In this document: positions 49,724 through 59,565 of the stretch, in pieces
Position numbering within the stretch: the first letter of the stretch is position 1
Layout: each line of letters begins with the position of its first letter
DNA from: an uncultured Christensenellaceae bacterium
GTDB lineage: Bacteria > Bacillota > Clostridia > Christensenellales > Borkfalkiaceae
Length of the DNA: 64,000 bases
NCBI GenBank assembly: GCA_910587365.1
Contig: CAJUKJ010000003.1
Location: forward strand, 1-64,000
Reading direction: 5' to 3'
Notes under the pieces: generated by a model
Databases searched by the model: none
What the model was told of the DNA's origin: nothing
Seen by the model: the letters and a program-made list of their open reading frames with translations, nothing else
Translations under genes and position numbers: made by a program

Positions 49724-50958
49724 AAATCGAGGGGCTTGTCCACGTTGCCGACCACTGCGGCGGCAAGTCCGTTTTCATCGAAGTTAAATTCAACCGCTTC
49801 AAGCACATCCTGCCACGAAATTGCCTCTATTCTCTTTACCCGCTCTTCAAAGTCGTAGACGTTTCCGCTGTAAATAAGTTCTTTTCCGTACAAAAGCATT
49901 TGCGAGCTTGTGCTTTCCTGTGAGAAAACAGAAGAAGAAATCATTTGTTCCTTACCGCGCATAAATTCTTCTTTGGAAATATTTTTACTTTTTATATCCT
50001 TTATACAGTCGTAAACTGCTTGTACGCTCTTTAAATAATTGCCCGAGTTGACGCCCGCATACACTACCAGCGAACCCGTTTCGATATACGGAGATACGTA
50101 GGAATAAACAGTGTACGCAAGACCAAGCTCTTCCCTCACTTTCTGGAAAAGACGGGAAGACATACTTCCGCCAAGCACGGAATTCATAATCTGCGTTGCG
50201 TCAAACAGTCTGTCATACCGCTTTACGGACGGGAAGGCAAGTGCGAAATGGATTTGCTCGATATCCTTTTTACGGTAAAGCGATTTATGCGCAAGCTCCA
50301 CCTTTACAGGCTGTTTATTAACGGGCGACGGCGGAACTAAGGAAAAATACTTTTCAGCCAACTCTTCCGCAAACTTAACGTCAACGTTGCCCGCCATCGA
50401 TATTACTATATTTTCGGGGACATAACGTCCAGACATATACTTACCGATATCTTCCCTTGTGAAGCCGCTTACGTTTTCACGGCTGCCGAGAATATTCCTG
50501 CCATAGCCGCGCTCGCCGTAGAAAGCTTTGGACAAAACATCCAAACAAAGGTCGTCGGGGGTATCGTCGTTCATATTTATTTCTTCTATGATAACACCCT
50601 TTTCGCGCGACATTTCGTCTTCGGGAAAGGTGCTGTCCAGAAATAAATCAGAAAGAATTTCAAACGCCTCCGCAGCGTGACCCGTAGTGGACTTTGCGTA
50701 ATAGCAAGTGATATCCTTTGACGTAAACGCATTCATCTGCGCGCCTATCGCGTCCATTGCATCGGAAATCATATACGCAGTGCGTTTTTTCGTTCCCTTG
50801 AACATCATATGCTCGATGAAATGCGAAATGCCGTCCTCGCTGTCGCTTTCCACACTCGCGCCAGTATGAACTAAAATACCCATACTTACGGACATAAGTC
50901 CCGGCATTTGCTTAACTATAAGTCTTATACCGTTATTTAACTTTTTGTAATGTACCAT
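49720..50958 (-). CDS. M16-family zinc peptidase (MlpA-like)
   Basis: A 412-residue insulinase-type peptidase. The zinc motif HFIEHMMFKGT near residues 45-55 is the inverted HxxEH form, with a downstream Glu. Two M16 domains are present. In B. subtilis the homologue mlpA follows ylxY, as here. Overlaps the deacetylase-like gene by one base. Confidence 0.92.
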   Translation of the reverse strand: MVHYKKLNNGIRLIVKQMPGLMSVSMGILVHTGASVESDSEDGISHFIEHMMFKGTKKRTAYMISDAMDAIGAQMNAFTSKDITCYYAKSTTGHAAEAFEILSDLFLDSTFPEDEMSREKGVIIEEINMNDDTPDDLCLDVLSKAFYGERGYGRNILGSRENVSGFTREDIGKYMSGRYVPENIVISMAGNVDVKFAEELAEKYFSLVPPSPVNKQPVKVELAHKSLYRKKDIEQIHFALAFPSVKRYDRLFDATQIMNSVLGGSMSSRLFQKVREELGLAYTVYSYVSPYIETGSLVVYAGVNSGNYLKSVQAVYDCIKDIKSKNISKEEFMRGKEQMISSSVFSQESTSSQMLLYGKELIYSGNVYDFEERVKRIEAISWQDVLEAVEFNFDENGLAAAVVGNVDKPLDL

Positions 50959-51659
50959 TATTCTCCTAAATTCTGAGATACCGTAACGGCAGTTAAGCCG
51001 TTATCTCTTATGTAAGATAAAATTTTCGGAAGAGCTTCAACCGTACAGTCCGTAGGGTGCATTAAAACAAACTCTCCCTTTACAAGATTTTTTGTAGCAC
51101 GGCTGTAAATAAGGTTAACGTCTTTATCGCGCCAATCTATTGTGTCCCTGCTCCACATTATAACTCTTAAATCCATTGAAATGCAAGCGTTTACCGTAGC
51201 TTCGCAAAAAGCTCCCGACGGAGGCGCGAACAACTTTACCTCGGTACCGCAAATCATATTCAAAAGCTTGACGCTGGGGCGTATTTCTTCAAGATTGGCA
51301 TCCACCGACATTCTCGAATGGTCCTTATGGAAATATCCGTGGCTTGCGATTTCGTGTCCGCGTTTATAAATTTCGCGCACGCAATCCACATTATCGTCAG
51401 CCCAACTGCCGCCTATGAAAAAGGTTGATTTTGCACCGTACTCGTCAAGCACGTCCAGAATTTTATAAACGTTTTCGGTATGCTCGTAGACGTTGAACAT
51501 AAGGCTTACGCCGCTACCGTCTTCCGCCTTATAGAAAAGGTTGGAATTTTCATTTGAAACAGCAACCGCATTACCGCCGAAATATCCCACAAGAGATACC
51601 GCGGCTACTACCGCAACCAAAAAAACGTTTGTAATTACCGTAATTAATTTACTCTTCAA
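50958..51659 (-). CDS. YlxY-like polysaccharide deacetylase-fold protein, probably inactive
   Basis: A 233-residue secreted or membrane-anchored protein with an N-terminal hydrophobic segment (about 6-27) and a NodB-like domain. The first catalytic motif, normally TFDDG, reads MFNVYE, so the catalytic Asp pair is lost. The metal-binding SHGYFH motif is kept. Its position before an M16 peptidase matches ylxY-mlpA. The start is TTG 51659 with a weak GGGG site. Members of this group are thought to be sporulation-related and degenerate. Confidence 0.85.
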   Translation of the reverse strand: MKSKLITVITNVFLVAVVAAVSLVGYFGGNAVAVSNENSNLFYKAEDGSGVSLMFNVYEHTENVYKILDVLDEYGAKSTFFIGGSWADDNVDCVREIYKRGHEIASHGYFHKDHSRMSVDANLEEIRPSVKLLNMICGTEVKLFAPPSGAFCEATVNACISMDLRVIMWSRDTIDWRDKDVNLIYSRATKNLVKGEFVLMHPTDCTVEALPKILSYIRDNGLTAVTVSQNLGE

Positions 51660-51728
51660 TAGTTTACCCCTAAATGAAATTTATATAAATACTATTTATA
51701 TAATATTACGTTCAGCGGCAATTATTGC

Positions 51729-54086
51729 CTATTTGAGTTTAATTATGGTTACTCCCGTTTCCCCTTCGCCGTATTTACCCGAGCGGAAGCTTTCCACATT
51801 TCTGTGACGTGCAAGATGCTTTGCTATGGCACTTCTCAGTTTACCCGTACCTACGCCGTGGATTACTTTAATTTCTTCAAGGTTGTCCATAACCGCCCTG
51901 TCGATAAAATTGTCCACTTCATACAAAGCTTCTTCGACGGTAAGTCCCAATATATTAATTTCCAGAACGGGTTGGCTGTAAGTGAAATTTTTGATAACCT
52001 TTATCCTGTCGGGCTTTTTTTCGGGTTTGCCGATACCCGATAAATCATCAAGCTTACAATGCAGCTTCACACTTCCGCATAAAACCTCCGCCTCGTTTTT
52101 GCCGTAAGTATAATTTATGACACGCCCCGCGCATTGCATTTGCTTAACGAATACGTCAAGCCCGATTTTTATGTTGTCCTTATTCGCCTGAACGTAATCG
52201 GTAACCTTATTTTTACTTTCACCGTCATCTATCGAAATATTTTCAAGCTTATTTTTCAGCGTTCTCGCCTTAATCAAATCGGACTGGGTAATTTCTTCGA
52301 CCTTGAATATTTCCTCTATTTCCGCAAGAATGCTTTCGGCTCGTTCGGTACGTTCCGCAATAATTTTTTTACTTTCGATACGCGCAGAACGTGAAATTTT
52401 TTCCTTTTCCCTGTTTACCTCGTCGATTTTTGCGTTAAGCTCTTTAAGCTTTTGCTTCCATTCGGACTCTAAAATTTGGGTTTGCCGCAATTTTTCGTCA
52501 GCCTGAACCCTGCTTTCTTCGGCACGGCGCACGACGTTTTCAAAGCTGCGCGCACCTTCCGATAAAAAGCTTATCGCGTCGTTTAAAATATTTTCATCCA
52601 AACCCAGCCTTCGCGAAATAGCCAGCGCGTTGCTTGCGCCCGGTAAACCGATTTTAATACTGTAAAGGGGTTTTAAGGTATTGGAATCAAATTCCATACT
52701 TGCGTTTTCTATCCTGTCAAGCGAATAGGCAAATTCTTTAAGGGGCGTAAAATGGGTTGTCACTATTCCCTTACAGCCCTTTGAAAGCAAATGCTTGACA
52801 ACGGCTTTCGCAAGTGCCTGCCCCTCGTCGGGGTTGGTTCCCCCGCCAAGCTCGTCAATGAGAACAAGGCTATTGGAATTAACTCCGTTACAGATATTTA
52901 TGACGTTTAAAAGATGTGAAGAAAAGGTTGAAAGGCTTTCTTCGATGCTCTGGCTGTCGCCCACGTCACAGAAAACTTTATCGAATACGGCAATACTGCT
53001 TCCTTCTGCGGCAGGGATAAACAGTCCGCAAGCCGCCATTAGACAAAACAGCCCGCACATTTTAAGCGTTACCGTCTTGCCGCCCGTATTTGCCCCGCTC
53101 AGCAGTAAAAAATCATATTCCGAGCCAAGCTCGACCGATACGGGTACTATCTTATTTTTATCTATAAGAGGGTGTCTGCCTTTTATTATATTGACGTATC
53201 CTCTGCCGTTGACCTTCGGTTTTGTACATTTATGCGCATAACCGAACTCTGCACGCGCAAAGCATAAGTCCATTTCACAGAGAACTTCTATATCCGTTAA
53301 AAGCTGTTGTTTAAGATTTCCGAGCCGCGCGGAAAGGGCGCGGAGAATTGCCTCCACTTCTTCGCGTTCATCTATGGTCAAAGCGATAAGCTCGTTATTC
53401 AGTTCGAGAACGTATTCGGGTTCTATGAAGAAAGTTGCGCCCGTCTGCGAACGGTCGTGAATTAATCCCTTGACCTGATTTTTATACTCTGCCTTTACGG
53501 GTATGACGAATCTGTCGTTTCTTATTGTAACTATCCCGTCTTGAAGATATTTCGCGTCTTTTGAAAGATATTCCGAAAGCTTTGAACGTATTCTTTCGTT
53601 AAGGCTTTTAATTCTACTTCTTATAGAATACAGTCTGTCGCTGGCAAAGTCGCTTAACGAGTCGGGAGAAATTATTTTTTCGGTTATATCCTCTTCGAGG
53701 ACGCGGTCAAAATAGAGTTTGTCCGCGTGCGCACGCATCAAAATTATTGTATCGTCCGTAATTTTAGTTATATTTTCGTAGGCAGTCCTTGCGGAACGCA
53801 AAAGCGCGTTTGCCTCTAAAAGCTCTGCACAGGACAAAACCGAACCCTTTGCCGAGCGTGCTAAAATATCTTCGACTTCTCCGAAATATTCTATTTTGCC
53901 GATTCCGTGCTTGTATAAAAGCTTATCGCACTCTTCGGTGTAAGACAAAGCAATGCGCACCTCTTCCAAATCAGTTGAAGGAGTACGCTCTGCTATCTTT
54001 CTCTTTCCGCCGTCAAGCACGGCGTAACCGCTTACAAAAGACAGTATTTTATCAAGCTCAAGCCTTTCCAAACTTTTAATATCCAT
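51729..54086 (-). CDS. mutS2: MutS2 ATPase/endonuclease
   Basis: A 785-residue MutS-family protein without the mismatch-recognition domain. Walker A is LLSGANTGGKTVTLK near 330, followed by SSFSSHL-like and ELGGGTNPDEG segments. A coiled coil lies near 510-580, and the C-terminal Smr nuclease domain has IHGVGTGKLRSAI. MutS2 suppresses recombination and can act on collided ribosomes. It starts 1 base after the U32 gene. Confidence 0.95.
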   Translation of the reverse strand: MDIKSLERLELDKILSFVSGYAVLDGGKRKIAERTPSTDLEEVRIALSYTEECDKLLYKHGIGKIEYFGEVEDILARSAKGSVLSCAELLEANALLRSARTAYENITKITDDTIILMRAHADKLYFDRVLEEDITEKIISPDSLSDFASDRLYSIRSRIKSLNERIRSKLSEYLSKDAKYLQDGIVTIRNDRFVIPVKAEYKNQVKGLIHDRSQTGATFFIEPEYVLELNNELIALTIDEREEVEAILRALSARLGNLKQQLLTDIEVLCEMDLCFARAEFGYAHKCTKPKVNGRGYVNIIKGRHPLIDKNKIVPVSVELGSEYDFLLLSGANTGGKTVTLKMCGLFCLMAACGLFIPAAEGSSIAVFDKVFCDVGDSQSIEESLSTFSSHLLNVINICNGVNSNSLVLIDELGGGTNPDEGQALAKAVVKHLLSKGCKGIVTTHFTPLKEFAYSLDRIENASMEFDSNTLKPLYSIKIGLPGASNALAISRRLGLDENILNDAISFLSEGARSFENVVRRAEESRVQADEKLRQTQILESEWKQKLKELNAKIDEVNREKEKISRSARIESKKIIAERTERAESILAEIEEIFKVEEITQSDLIKARTLKNKLENISIDDGESKNKVTDYVQANKDNIKIGLDVFVKQMQCAGRVINYTYGKNEAEVLCGSVKLHCKLDDLSGIGKPEKKPDRIKVIKNFTYSQPVLEINILGLTVEEALYEVDNFIDRAVMDNLEEIKVIHGVGTGKLRSAIAKHLARHRNVESFRSGKYGEGETGVTIIKLK

Positions 54087-54087
54087 A

Positions 54088-56211
54088 TCAGTTGATACCT
54101 GTAACGGAATGCCCGCGGGTAAAGTTTTTGTTTTCGTTATTCAACGTGCAGTCCGTAAGCTTTCCCGTTATTCCGCCGTCCGTTTTAAGGTCGGCACAGT
54201 TGAAAACTTCAAACCTGCAATCTGTGAAGTTATATCTGCGAAGCGGAAATTTTCTGCCGTCGCCGTCGGTAAGCATATAATGTTCCCGCTTGTCGCAAGT
54301 CGAACATTTTTTTTCAAAAGGACAGTAAAGCAAATCCATTACTTTTATATTGCCCGACGACAAAGTGAACGTGTTTGACGTTGAAAGCAAGTTCGCTTCC
54401 GCAACGGTCAACTCTTTTGACAGACATATGTATCGGGCGTCGCAATTGACGAGCGAAACCGTATTTGTAAAATTGAAACCGCTGCCGGCAAAAAAGTATT
54501 TGTTTAGTTGTTTTGCAAGCACATATCCGAAATAATTGTCGCAATACAGTCCGTCGAAGTAATCGGCTATTTCAGAGATTTTTTGAATTTCCTCTCCGTT
54601 AAGATACGGCGGAACAAACAAAAATTTTTCGCCTTTGAAATTTTGCACACGCTTTGACACGTCGTCGGAAAAGCATTTTATTTTCAAAATTCCGACGTCC
54701 GCTTCTTTACCGTTTAAATCCGTGCTTATAATTGCCGTTTTATTATTGGGCGTTACGGCAATATCTGGTACTTCAATATCCAAATTCAGCCTTGCATTGT
54801 GCGACGAAGAAATCTTTTCAAAATATTCCGTATATACCTTACGGCGGAAAGCGTTCAACGCGGAAGCCGCAATAAATACACCGTCGGTCAAAACCTCGGT
54901 TTGGGGTTTAAAAGGAAATCCGTCCGTCTTGTCGAAGCAGCGGATAATTTCCTCTTCGGTCAAAGGACGCGTGCGGGCAGGTTCGGGAATTTGCCCGCCG
55001 ATAATTTCCGTCCCGTCTATCAATGCCGACGCAGGTTGACCGCTTATAAGCGTTGCCTGTATTTTTACGTGAATAAAGGCTTTTTTAGTACGCAGGCTTT
55101 CGTTTAACGCAGTGTCGGTAGTTATAAAAACCTTGTCGCCGTTTTTTAATCGGTCACGGGTGTTAACGGTAAAACCGCCCTTAACCTCGTTGCCGAAAAG
55201 TCCGCCGCCAACCTCTTTACCGTCGCGAAGTACTTTAAATCCGTCGCTCTTATTAAATTTCAATCGGCTTTGACAGATATATTTTGAATTTTCTACTTTA
55301 ATTATTCCCGCAAACTCCCCTATATGCCCTTGTACGGCGGAGGATATTAAGCTTTTATCCTGTCCGAAAGCAAGACCCTTAGTATAATTTCCACGGTTAT
55401 AAGTCCGCTTTAAATCGCTAAGACTGTTTTGAATAGGCGTACCGTCAAGAATACGTCTGTAATAACTTACTGCCGCTGCTACGTATTCGGGACGGCGCAT
55501 CCTGCCTTCGATTTTAAAAGAAGTCACGCCCGCCGCAATATAATCTTCGATTTTTTCCCCGACGCTTAAATCTGAAAGAGAAAGCCTGTACGCCTTTTCT
55601 TCAAAGCCCGCCCTGTCTATACCGTAAAGCTTTCTGCAAGGCTGCTTGCACTTGCCGCGGTTGCCGCTGTTTCCTCCCGCGAAAGACGACATATAGCATT
55701 GCCCCGAAAAGCACGTGCAAAGTGCGCCCTGCACAAACACTTCGGTTTCGATTATCTTTGCTATTTCGGCGATATCCGAAAGCTTTGTTTCGCGGGCAAG
55801 GATTACCCTGTCAAAGCCGCTCTCCTTTGCAAGCTGCGCACCGAGACTGTTACAGGTTCCTGCCTGTGTGGAAAGATGAAGCTTTAATTGCGGAAATCTT
55901 TGTTTTAAGAATTTGCCGAGAAACAGATCCTGCAAAATAAGCGCGTCCGCGCCGTTATTCCAAGCCTCTTCGACCGAATTGAAAAAGCCCGTAAGTTCAC
56001 GGTCCTTTACAACCGTATTTAACGCAACGTAAACCTTTACGCCGAAAGCGCGGGCATATTTGCAGATTTTTATGAAATTTTCACGGTTGAAATTTTCCGC
56101 AGAGCTTCTCGCAGAAAACTTATCAAGACCGAGATATATGGCGTCAGCACCCGCATTTATTGCGGCAAACGCGCTGTTTTCTCCGCCCGCAGGAGCAAGT
56201 ATTTCAGACAT
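54088..56211 (-). CDS. U32-family peptidase-like protein (RlhA-like)
   Basis: A 707-residue protein with an N-terminal U32 domain, whose signature spans EVFVQGALCTCFSGQCYMS near 157-175 and includes the conserved Cys residues. A long C-terminal half adds further Cys (CPFEKKCSTC). The size and Cys set resemble E. coli RlhA, which is needed for 23S rRNA C2501 hydroxylation. True peptidase activity is doubtful. Part of the uvrC-HAD-U32-mutS2 run. Confidence 0.85.
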   Translation of the reverse strand: MSEILAPAGGENSAFAAINAGADAIYLGLDKFSARSSAENFNRENFIKICKYARAFGVKVYVALNTVVKDRELTGFFNSVEEAWNNGADALILQDLFLGKFLKQRFPQLKLHLSTQAGTCNSLGAQLAKESGFDRVILARETKLSDIAEIAKIIETEVFVQGALCTCFSGQCYMSSFAGGNSGNRGKCKQPCRKLYGIDRAGFEEKAYRLSLSDLSVGEKIEDYIAAGVTSFKIEGRMRRPEYVAAAVSYYRRILDGTPIQNSLSDLKRTYNRGNYTKGLAFGQDKSLISSAVQGHIGEFAGIIKVENSKYICQSRLKFNKSDGFKVLRDGKEVGGGLFGNEVKGGFTVNTRDRLKNGDKVFITTDTALNESLRTKKAFIHVKIQATLISGQPASALIDGTEIIGGQIPEPARTRPLTEEEIIRCFDKTDGFPFKPQTEVLTDGVFIAASALNAFRRKVYTEYFEKISSSHNARLNLDIEVPDIAVTPNNKTAIISTDLNGKEADVGILKIKCFSDDVSKRVQNFKGEKFLFVPPYLNGEEIQKISEIADYFDGLYCDNYFGYVLAKQLNKYFFAGSGFNFTNTVSLVNCDARYICLSKELTVAEANLLSTSNTFTLSSGNIKVMDLLYCPFEKKCSTCDKREHYMLTDGDGRKFPLRRYNFTDCRFEVFNCADLKTDGGITGKLTDCTLNNENKNFTRGHSVTGIN

Positions 56212-56215
56212 AGTA

Positions 56216-57040
56216 CTATTTAAACCCGAATTTTTCTATAATTTTTGCCACTGCAAACTCATTATTACTTACCGTGACGTAATCCGCTTCATCTTTCAGC
56301 CCCTGAACTGCGTTACCTACGGCAACGCCTATACCTGCGGCTTTTATCATAGAAAGGTCGTTAAGATTGTCGCCGATTGCAACCGCCGAGCTTAAAGGAA
56401 CGCCGTAATGCTTTGCAATAAATTTTAAAGCCTCCCCCTTGTTATCGCCCAAAGGAGAAACTTCAACTAAGACCTGCGCACTGCAAGTTACGTCGAACTT
56501 ATCCCCGAATTTGCGCAAAAGAAGTTCGTACAGCTTTTCCCTCTCCTGCGGGGAAACAATGCAGGCTATCTTCTGACTGTCAAGCTTGTTATTATTAATA
56601 AACTCCGACATAGGCACGCTTACGCTTACCGCGTCTATGCCAGTAATGCTTTCGTAGTTTTTCAACCTTTCGTTATCCTTAGGCAGGTTAGTATATAACA
56701 CTTCGTCGGAATAGGTATTTATACCGTAACCCATCTCTTCGACGTATTTACAAATACGGGAAACGTCGGAATACCTTAAACAGTCCCTTTTAATTTCCCT
56801 GCCCGTTTCTATATCGGCAATAACCGTTCCCTGATAGGCAACCACCAGCCCCTTTAAGCCGAGTTCGCGGACACGGGGAAGTATAGAACGAAGCATTCTG
56901 CCTGTGCAAACCGCAAATATGCCACCGCACTCCACATACCCGTTAATTGCAGCGCGCACTTCGTCCGGAACTTTATGCTCACTTGTCAAAAGCGTTCCGT
57001 CAAAATCGGAAACTATTAGCCTTTTATCTATTTCTTTCAT
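56216..57040 (-). CDS. Cof-type HAD-IIB phosphatase
   Basis: A 274-residue cytosolic hydrolase. Motif I VSDFDGTLLTS is near 8-18, with the nucleophilic Asp. Motif III is GDNLNDLSMIKAAG near 224, and a Cof-type cap domain lies between. Substrates of this family are sugar or nucleotide phosphates and cannot be told from sequence. It overlaps uvrC by 4 bases. Confidence 0.92.
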   Translation of the reverse strand: MKEIDKRLIVSDFDGTLLTSEHKVPDEVRAAINGYVECGGIFAVCTGRMLRSILPRVRELGLKGLVVAYQGTVIADIETGREIKRDCLRYSDVSRICKYVEEMGYGINTYSDEVLYTNLPKDNERLKNYESITGIDAVSVSVPMSEFINNNKLDSQKIACIVSPQEREKLYELLLRKFGDKFDVTCSAQVLVEVSPLGDNKGEALKFIAKHYGVPLSSAVAIGDNLNDLSMIKAAGIGVAVGNAVQGLKDEADYVTVSNNEFAVAKIIEKFGFK

Positions 57041-58848
57041 AAGTTTTCTTCAAAATATTTTTTAATCTTTACCGCAAGTTTTTCGCCTATTCCTTCGGCA
57101 GACGCCAACTCTTCAACGCTTGCACCGATAATTTTGTCAAGAGTACCGAATTTTTGCATTAAAGCTATACGCTTAGCCTTTCCGACGCCCTCTATGTCCG
57201 TCAAAACGCTTTCAAGGTTGCGTTTGGAGTGCAGATTACGGAAATACGTAATTGCAAACCTATGCGCTTCGTCACGTATCCTCTGCAACATTTTCAAAGC
57301 GTAATCCCTGTGGGAAATTTTGACGCTTTCTTCGGAATATAGCGTAAACACTTCCTCCTCACGTTTGGCGAGGGAAATTAGCTCTATCCCGTCTATATTC
57401 ATTGAATTGAAAATTTCTTTAACGGCTGAAAGCTGACCCTTACCGCCGTCTATTATAATAAGGTCTGGCTTCGCAAACCTGACCTCCTCGTCAGTGCCGA
57501 GCTTGGAAAGTCTACGGGTAAGAACCTCCTGCAAGGACGCGAAATCGTTAGCCCCTTCTACCGTCTTTATTTTAAATCTTCGGTAACTGTTCCTGTCCGC
57601 TTCCCCATCGACGAACACAACCATCGAACCGACCTTGTCAACGCCGCTGATATTCGATATATCGTAGCACTCCATACGGCGCGGGTATTTTGTAAGGTTG
57701 AGAAGCTCCTGTAATCTCTTACAAGCGTTTACGGTCATATCGTCGCGGTGCTTTATTTTATCTACCGACTTTTCAAGGAAGTCGGCAGCGTTGCTTTGCG
57801 CCATTTGCAAAAGACGTGATTTTACCCCCTGTTTTGCAAGCGTAACCTCTACGCATTTATCAAACTTTTCTTTGAAATAGTTTTGGATAAGCTGCTTTTC
57901 GCAGAAATCCTCAACGATAATTTCAGACGGCACTTCGTGGTTTGAATAATACTGTACTATAAACGCAGTCAACGCCTCGCTGTCCGACATATGCGCCTCG
58001 TCAAGGGCAAAGCTGTTTCCACCCTGCATTATACCCTTGCGCGTTACAAGCACGTTGACCGCGGAATACAGATTATTGGTCGAATACGCAATAATATCCG
58101 CGTCGATATCCCTGCTGAGCGAAGTTATACGCTTTGCTTCAAGCTTAGAAAGCATTTCCAGCTTGTTTTTATAGTCGAGAGCCAACTCGAAATTTTCCCC
58201 TTCTGCCGCCGTCAGCATTTTATCGGTTAAAAGCTTTTCCGCCTCCCTGTAATTTCCGTCCAGAAAGGAAAGGGCATTTTTTACCTGCAAAGCATATTCT
58301 TCCTTTGTGACCATATGCGCACATGGCGCCGTGCATCGGGATATGTGACAGTTTAAACATTCACGTTTGGGCTTTTCGATAATTTGCGTGTGACACAGGC
58401 GCACGCTGTACGTCAATTGCAATGTATCTAAAATATCCTTGCAACTTATGCCGCCCATAAACGGCCCGAAATATTTTGCACCGTCCTTTTTAATTTTTCT
58501 TGTTATGCAAAAATTCGGAAATTCTTCTTTGATATTTGCTTTAATATACGGATAAGTCTTATCGTCTTTTAAAAGGATATTGTACTTAGGCTTATACTTT
58601 TTTATTAAGTTATTTTCAAGCCCCAATGCGTCTATTTCCGAATTGGTTATAATGTAGTTGAAATCAGCTATGTTTTCAACCATTTTCATAACCTTTTCCG
58701 GCTTTGGAGAGTTATGGAAATACTGCCGAACCCTGTTTTTAAGAACACGCGCCTTGCCTACGTAAATTACGTTGCCGTATTTATCAAGCATTATATATAC
58801 GCCCGGATTTTCAGGCAATAATTTAAGTTTTTCGCGAATTACGTCCAT
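57037..58848 (-). CDS. uvrC: Excinuclease ABC subunit C
   Basis: A 603-residue nuclease that makes both cuts in nucleotide-excision repair. The GIY-YIG domain (PGVYIMLDKYGNVIYVGKA), a Cys cluster (CLNCHISRC), the UVR motif, an RNase H-like domain (DLIIIDGGKGQL) and terminal helix-hairpin-helix motifs are visible. ATG 58848 matches the family start. The -10 box lies 7 bases upstream with no ribosome-binding site, so the mRNA should be leaderless. Confidence 0.95.
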   Translation of the reverse strand: MDVIREKLKLLPENPGVYIMLDKYGNVIYVGKARVLKNRVRQYFHNSPKPEKVMKMVENIADFNYIITNSEIDALGLENNLIKKYKPKYNILLKDDKTYPYIKANIKEEFPNFCITRKIKKDGAKYFGPFMGGISCKDILDTLQLTYSVRLCHTQIIEKPKRECLNCHISRCTAPCAHMVTKEEYALQVKNALSFLDGNYREAEKLLTDKMLTAAEGENFELALDYKNKLEMLSKLEAKRITSLSRDIDADIIAYSTNNLYSAVNVLVTRKGIMQGGNSFALDEAHMSDSEALTAFIVQYYSNHEVPSEIIVEDFCEKQLIQNYFKEKFDKCVEVTLAKQGVKSRLLQMAQSNAADFLEKSVDKIKHRDDMTVNACKRLQELLNLTKYPRRMECYDISNISGVDKVGSMVVFVDGEADRNSYRRFKIKTVEGANDFASLQEVLTRRLSKLGTDEEVRFAKPDLIIIDGGKGQLSAVKEIFNSMNIDGIELISLAKREEEVFTLYSEESVKISHRDYALKMLQRIRDEAHRFAITYFRNLHSKRNLESVLTDIEGVGKAKRIALMQKFGTLDKIIGASVEELASAEGIGEKLAVKIKKYFEENL

Positions 58849-58855
58849 TGTTTTT

Positions 58856-58884
58856 ATTATAACACGGCTATGATTTTTTTGCAA
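58856..58884 (-). promoter_or_regulatory. uvrC promoter giving a leaderless mRNA
   Basis: TTGCAA (58879-58884) and TATAAT (58856-58861), spacer 17 bp. Only seven A-rich bases separate the -10 from ATG 58848. No alternative ribosome-binding site is present. Confidence 0.75.
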
Positions 58885-58886
58885 TT

Positions 58887-58918
58887 AAAAAGTGCGCGTA
58901 AGCTTACGCGCACTTTTT
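58887..58918 (-). terminator. arsR terminator
   Basis: A perfect 32-base palindrome (16-bp arms) begins at the arsR stop codon and is flanked by Ts. It ends 3 bases before the uvrC -35 box. Confidence 0.8.
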
Positions 58919-59256
58919 TAACAGCCTAAAAATTCTACACCCTTCAACATTACGTCGTTTACAGTATCGTTTACAAGACTGTAAAAAATTATTTTACCCT
59001 GTCTTTCGCTTTTCACTATGCCGAGATTTTTTAAAAGCCTAAGCTGGTGCGAAACGGTCGTCTGATTTATTTCCAGCACGCGGGATAAATCCGTCACGCA
59101 CATTTCGGAAATAGCCAAAGCCGATAACATTCTTACCCTTGTAGGGTCGGCAAAAATCGAAAAAAAGCAAACTATACTGTCAAGCACGTCGCCTTCGGGA
59201 ACGTACTCTCTTACCAAATCTTTAGTGCGTCTGTCCAATAACATTGTATCCTGCAT
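58918..59256 (-). CDS. ArsR/SmtB-family regulator
   Basis: A 112-residue winged-helix repressor with the HTH segment LEINQTTVSHQLRLLKNLG near 67-85. The ArsR metal-binding motif ELCVCDL is replaced by EMCVTDL, with one Cys left, and a Cys ends the protein. The sensing mode is therefore uncertain. ATG 59256 follows AGGAGG. Own promoter at 59278-59307, downstream of copA, so a role in metal response is likely. Confidence 0.88.
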   Translation of the reverse strand: MQDTMLLDRRTKDLVREYVPEGDVLDSIVCFFSIFADPTRVRMLSALAISEMCVTDLSRVLEINQTTVSHQLRLLKNLGIVKSERQGKIIFYSLVNDTVNDVMLKGVEFLGC

Positions 59257-59277
59257 ATGGTTGCCTCCTGTGCTTCT

Positions 59278-59307
59278 ATTATACCGCCCCGTATGCTGAT
59301 ATGTCAA
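59278..59307 (-). promoter_or_regulatory. arsR promoter
   Basis: TTGACA (59302-59307) and TATAAT (59278-59283) have an 18-bp spacer. It lies between copA and arsR. Confidence 0.65.
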
Positions 59308-59349
59308 AACGTTATCCTGGCGCATTATGTCATATATTCTGTAACTTTG

Positions 59350-59565
59350 TCACTTATTCTCTATTAACTTTACGGCATATCCCGCTTCGGCTACAACATT
59401 GGTAATTTCCTCGTCGGAAACGTCTTCACGGCTACGGATTACGGCAATATTCTTCTTTAACTTTACGTCGGCGGAAACAACGTTTGAAACCGCAGATAAT
59501 GCGTTTTCAACCCGTTTTGCGCAGTGTGCGCAGCACATTCCTTCAATGTGAACAATCTTTTTCAT
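59350..59565 (-). other. CopZ-like tail of copA with its own start signals
   Basis: Within copA, ATG 59565 opens a 71-residue HMA domain (MKKIVHIEGMCCAHCAKRVE), and AAGGAAG lies 8 bases upstream. The junction shows a Lys/Asn-rich linker. Internal initiation could release a free copper chaperone from the same mRNA. Confidence 0.45.
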
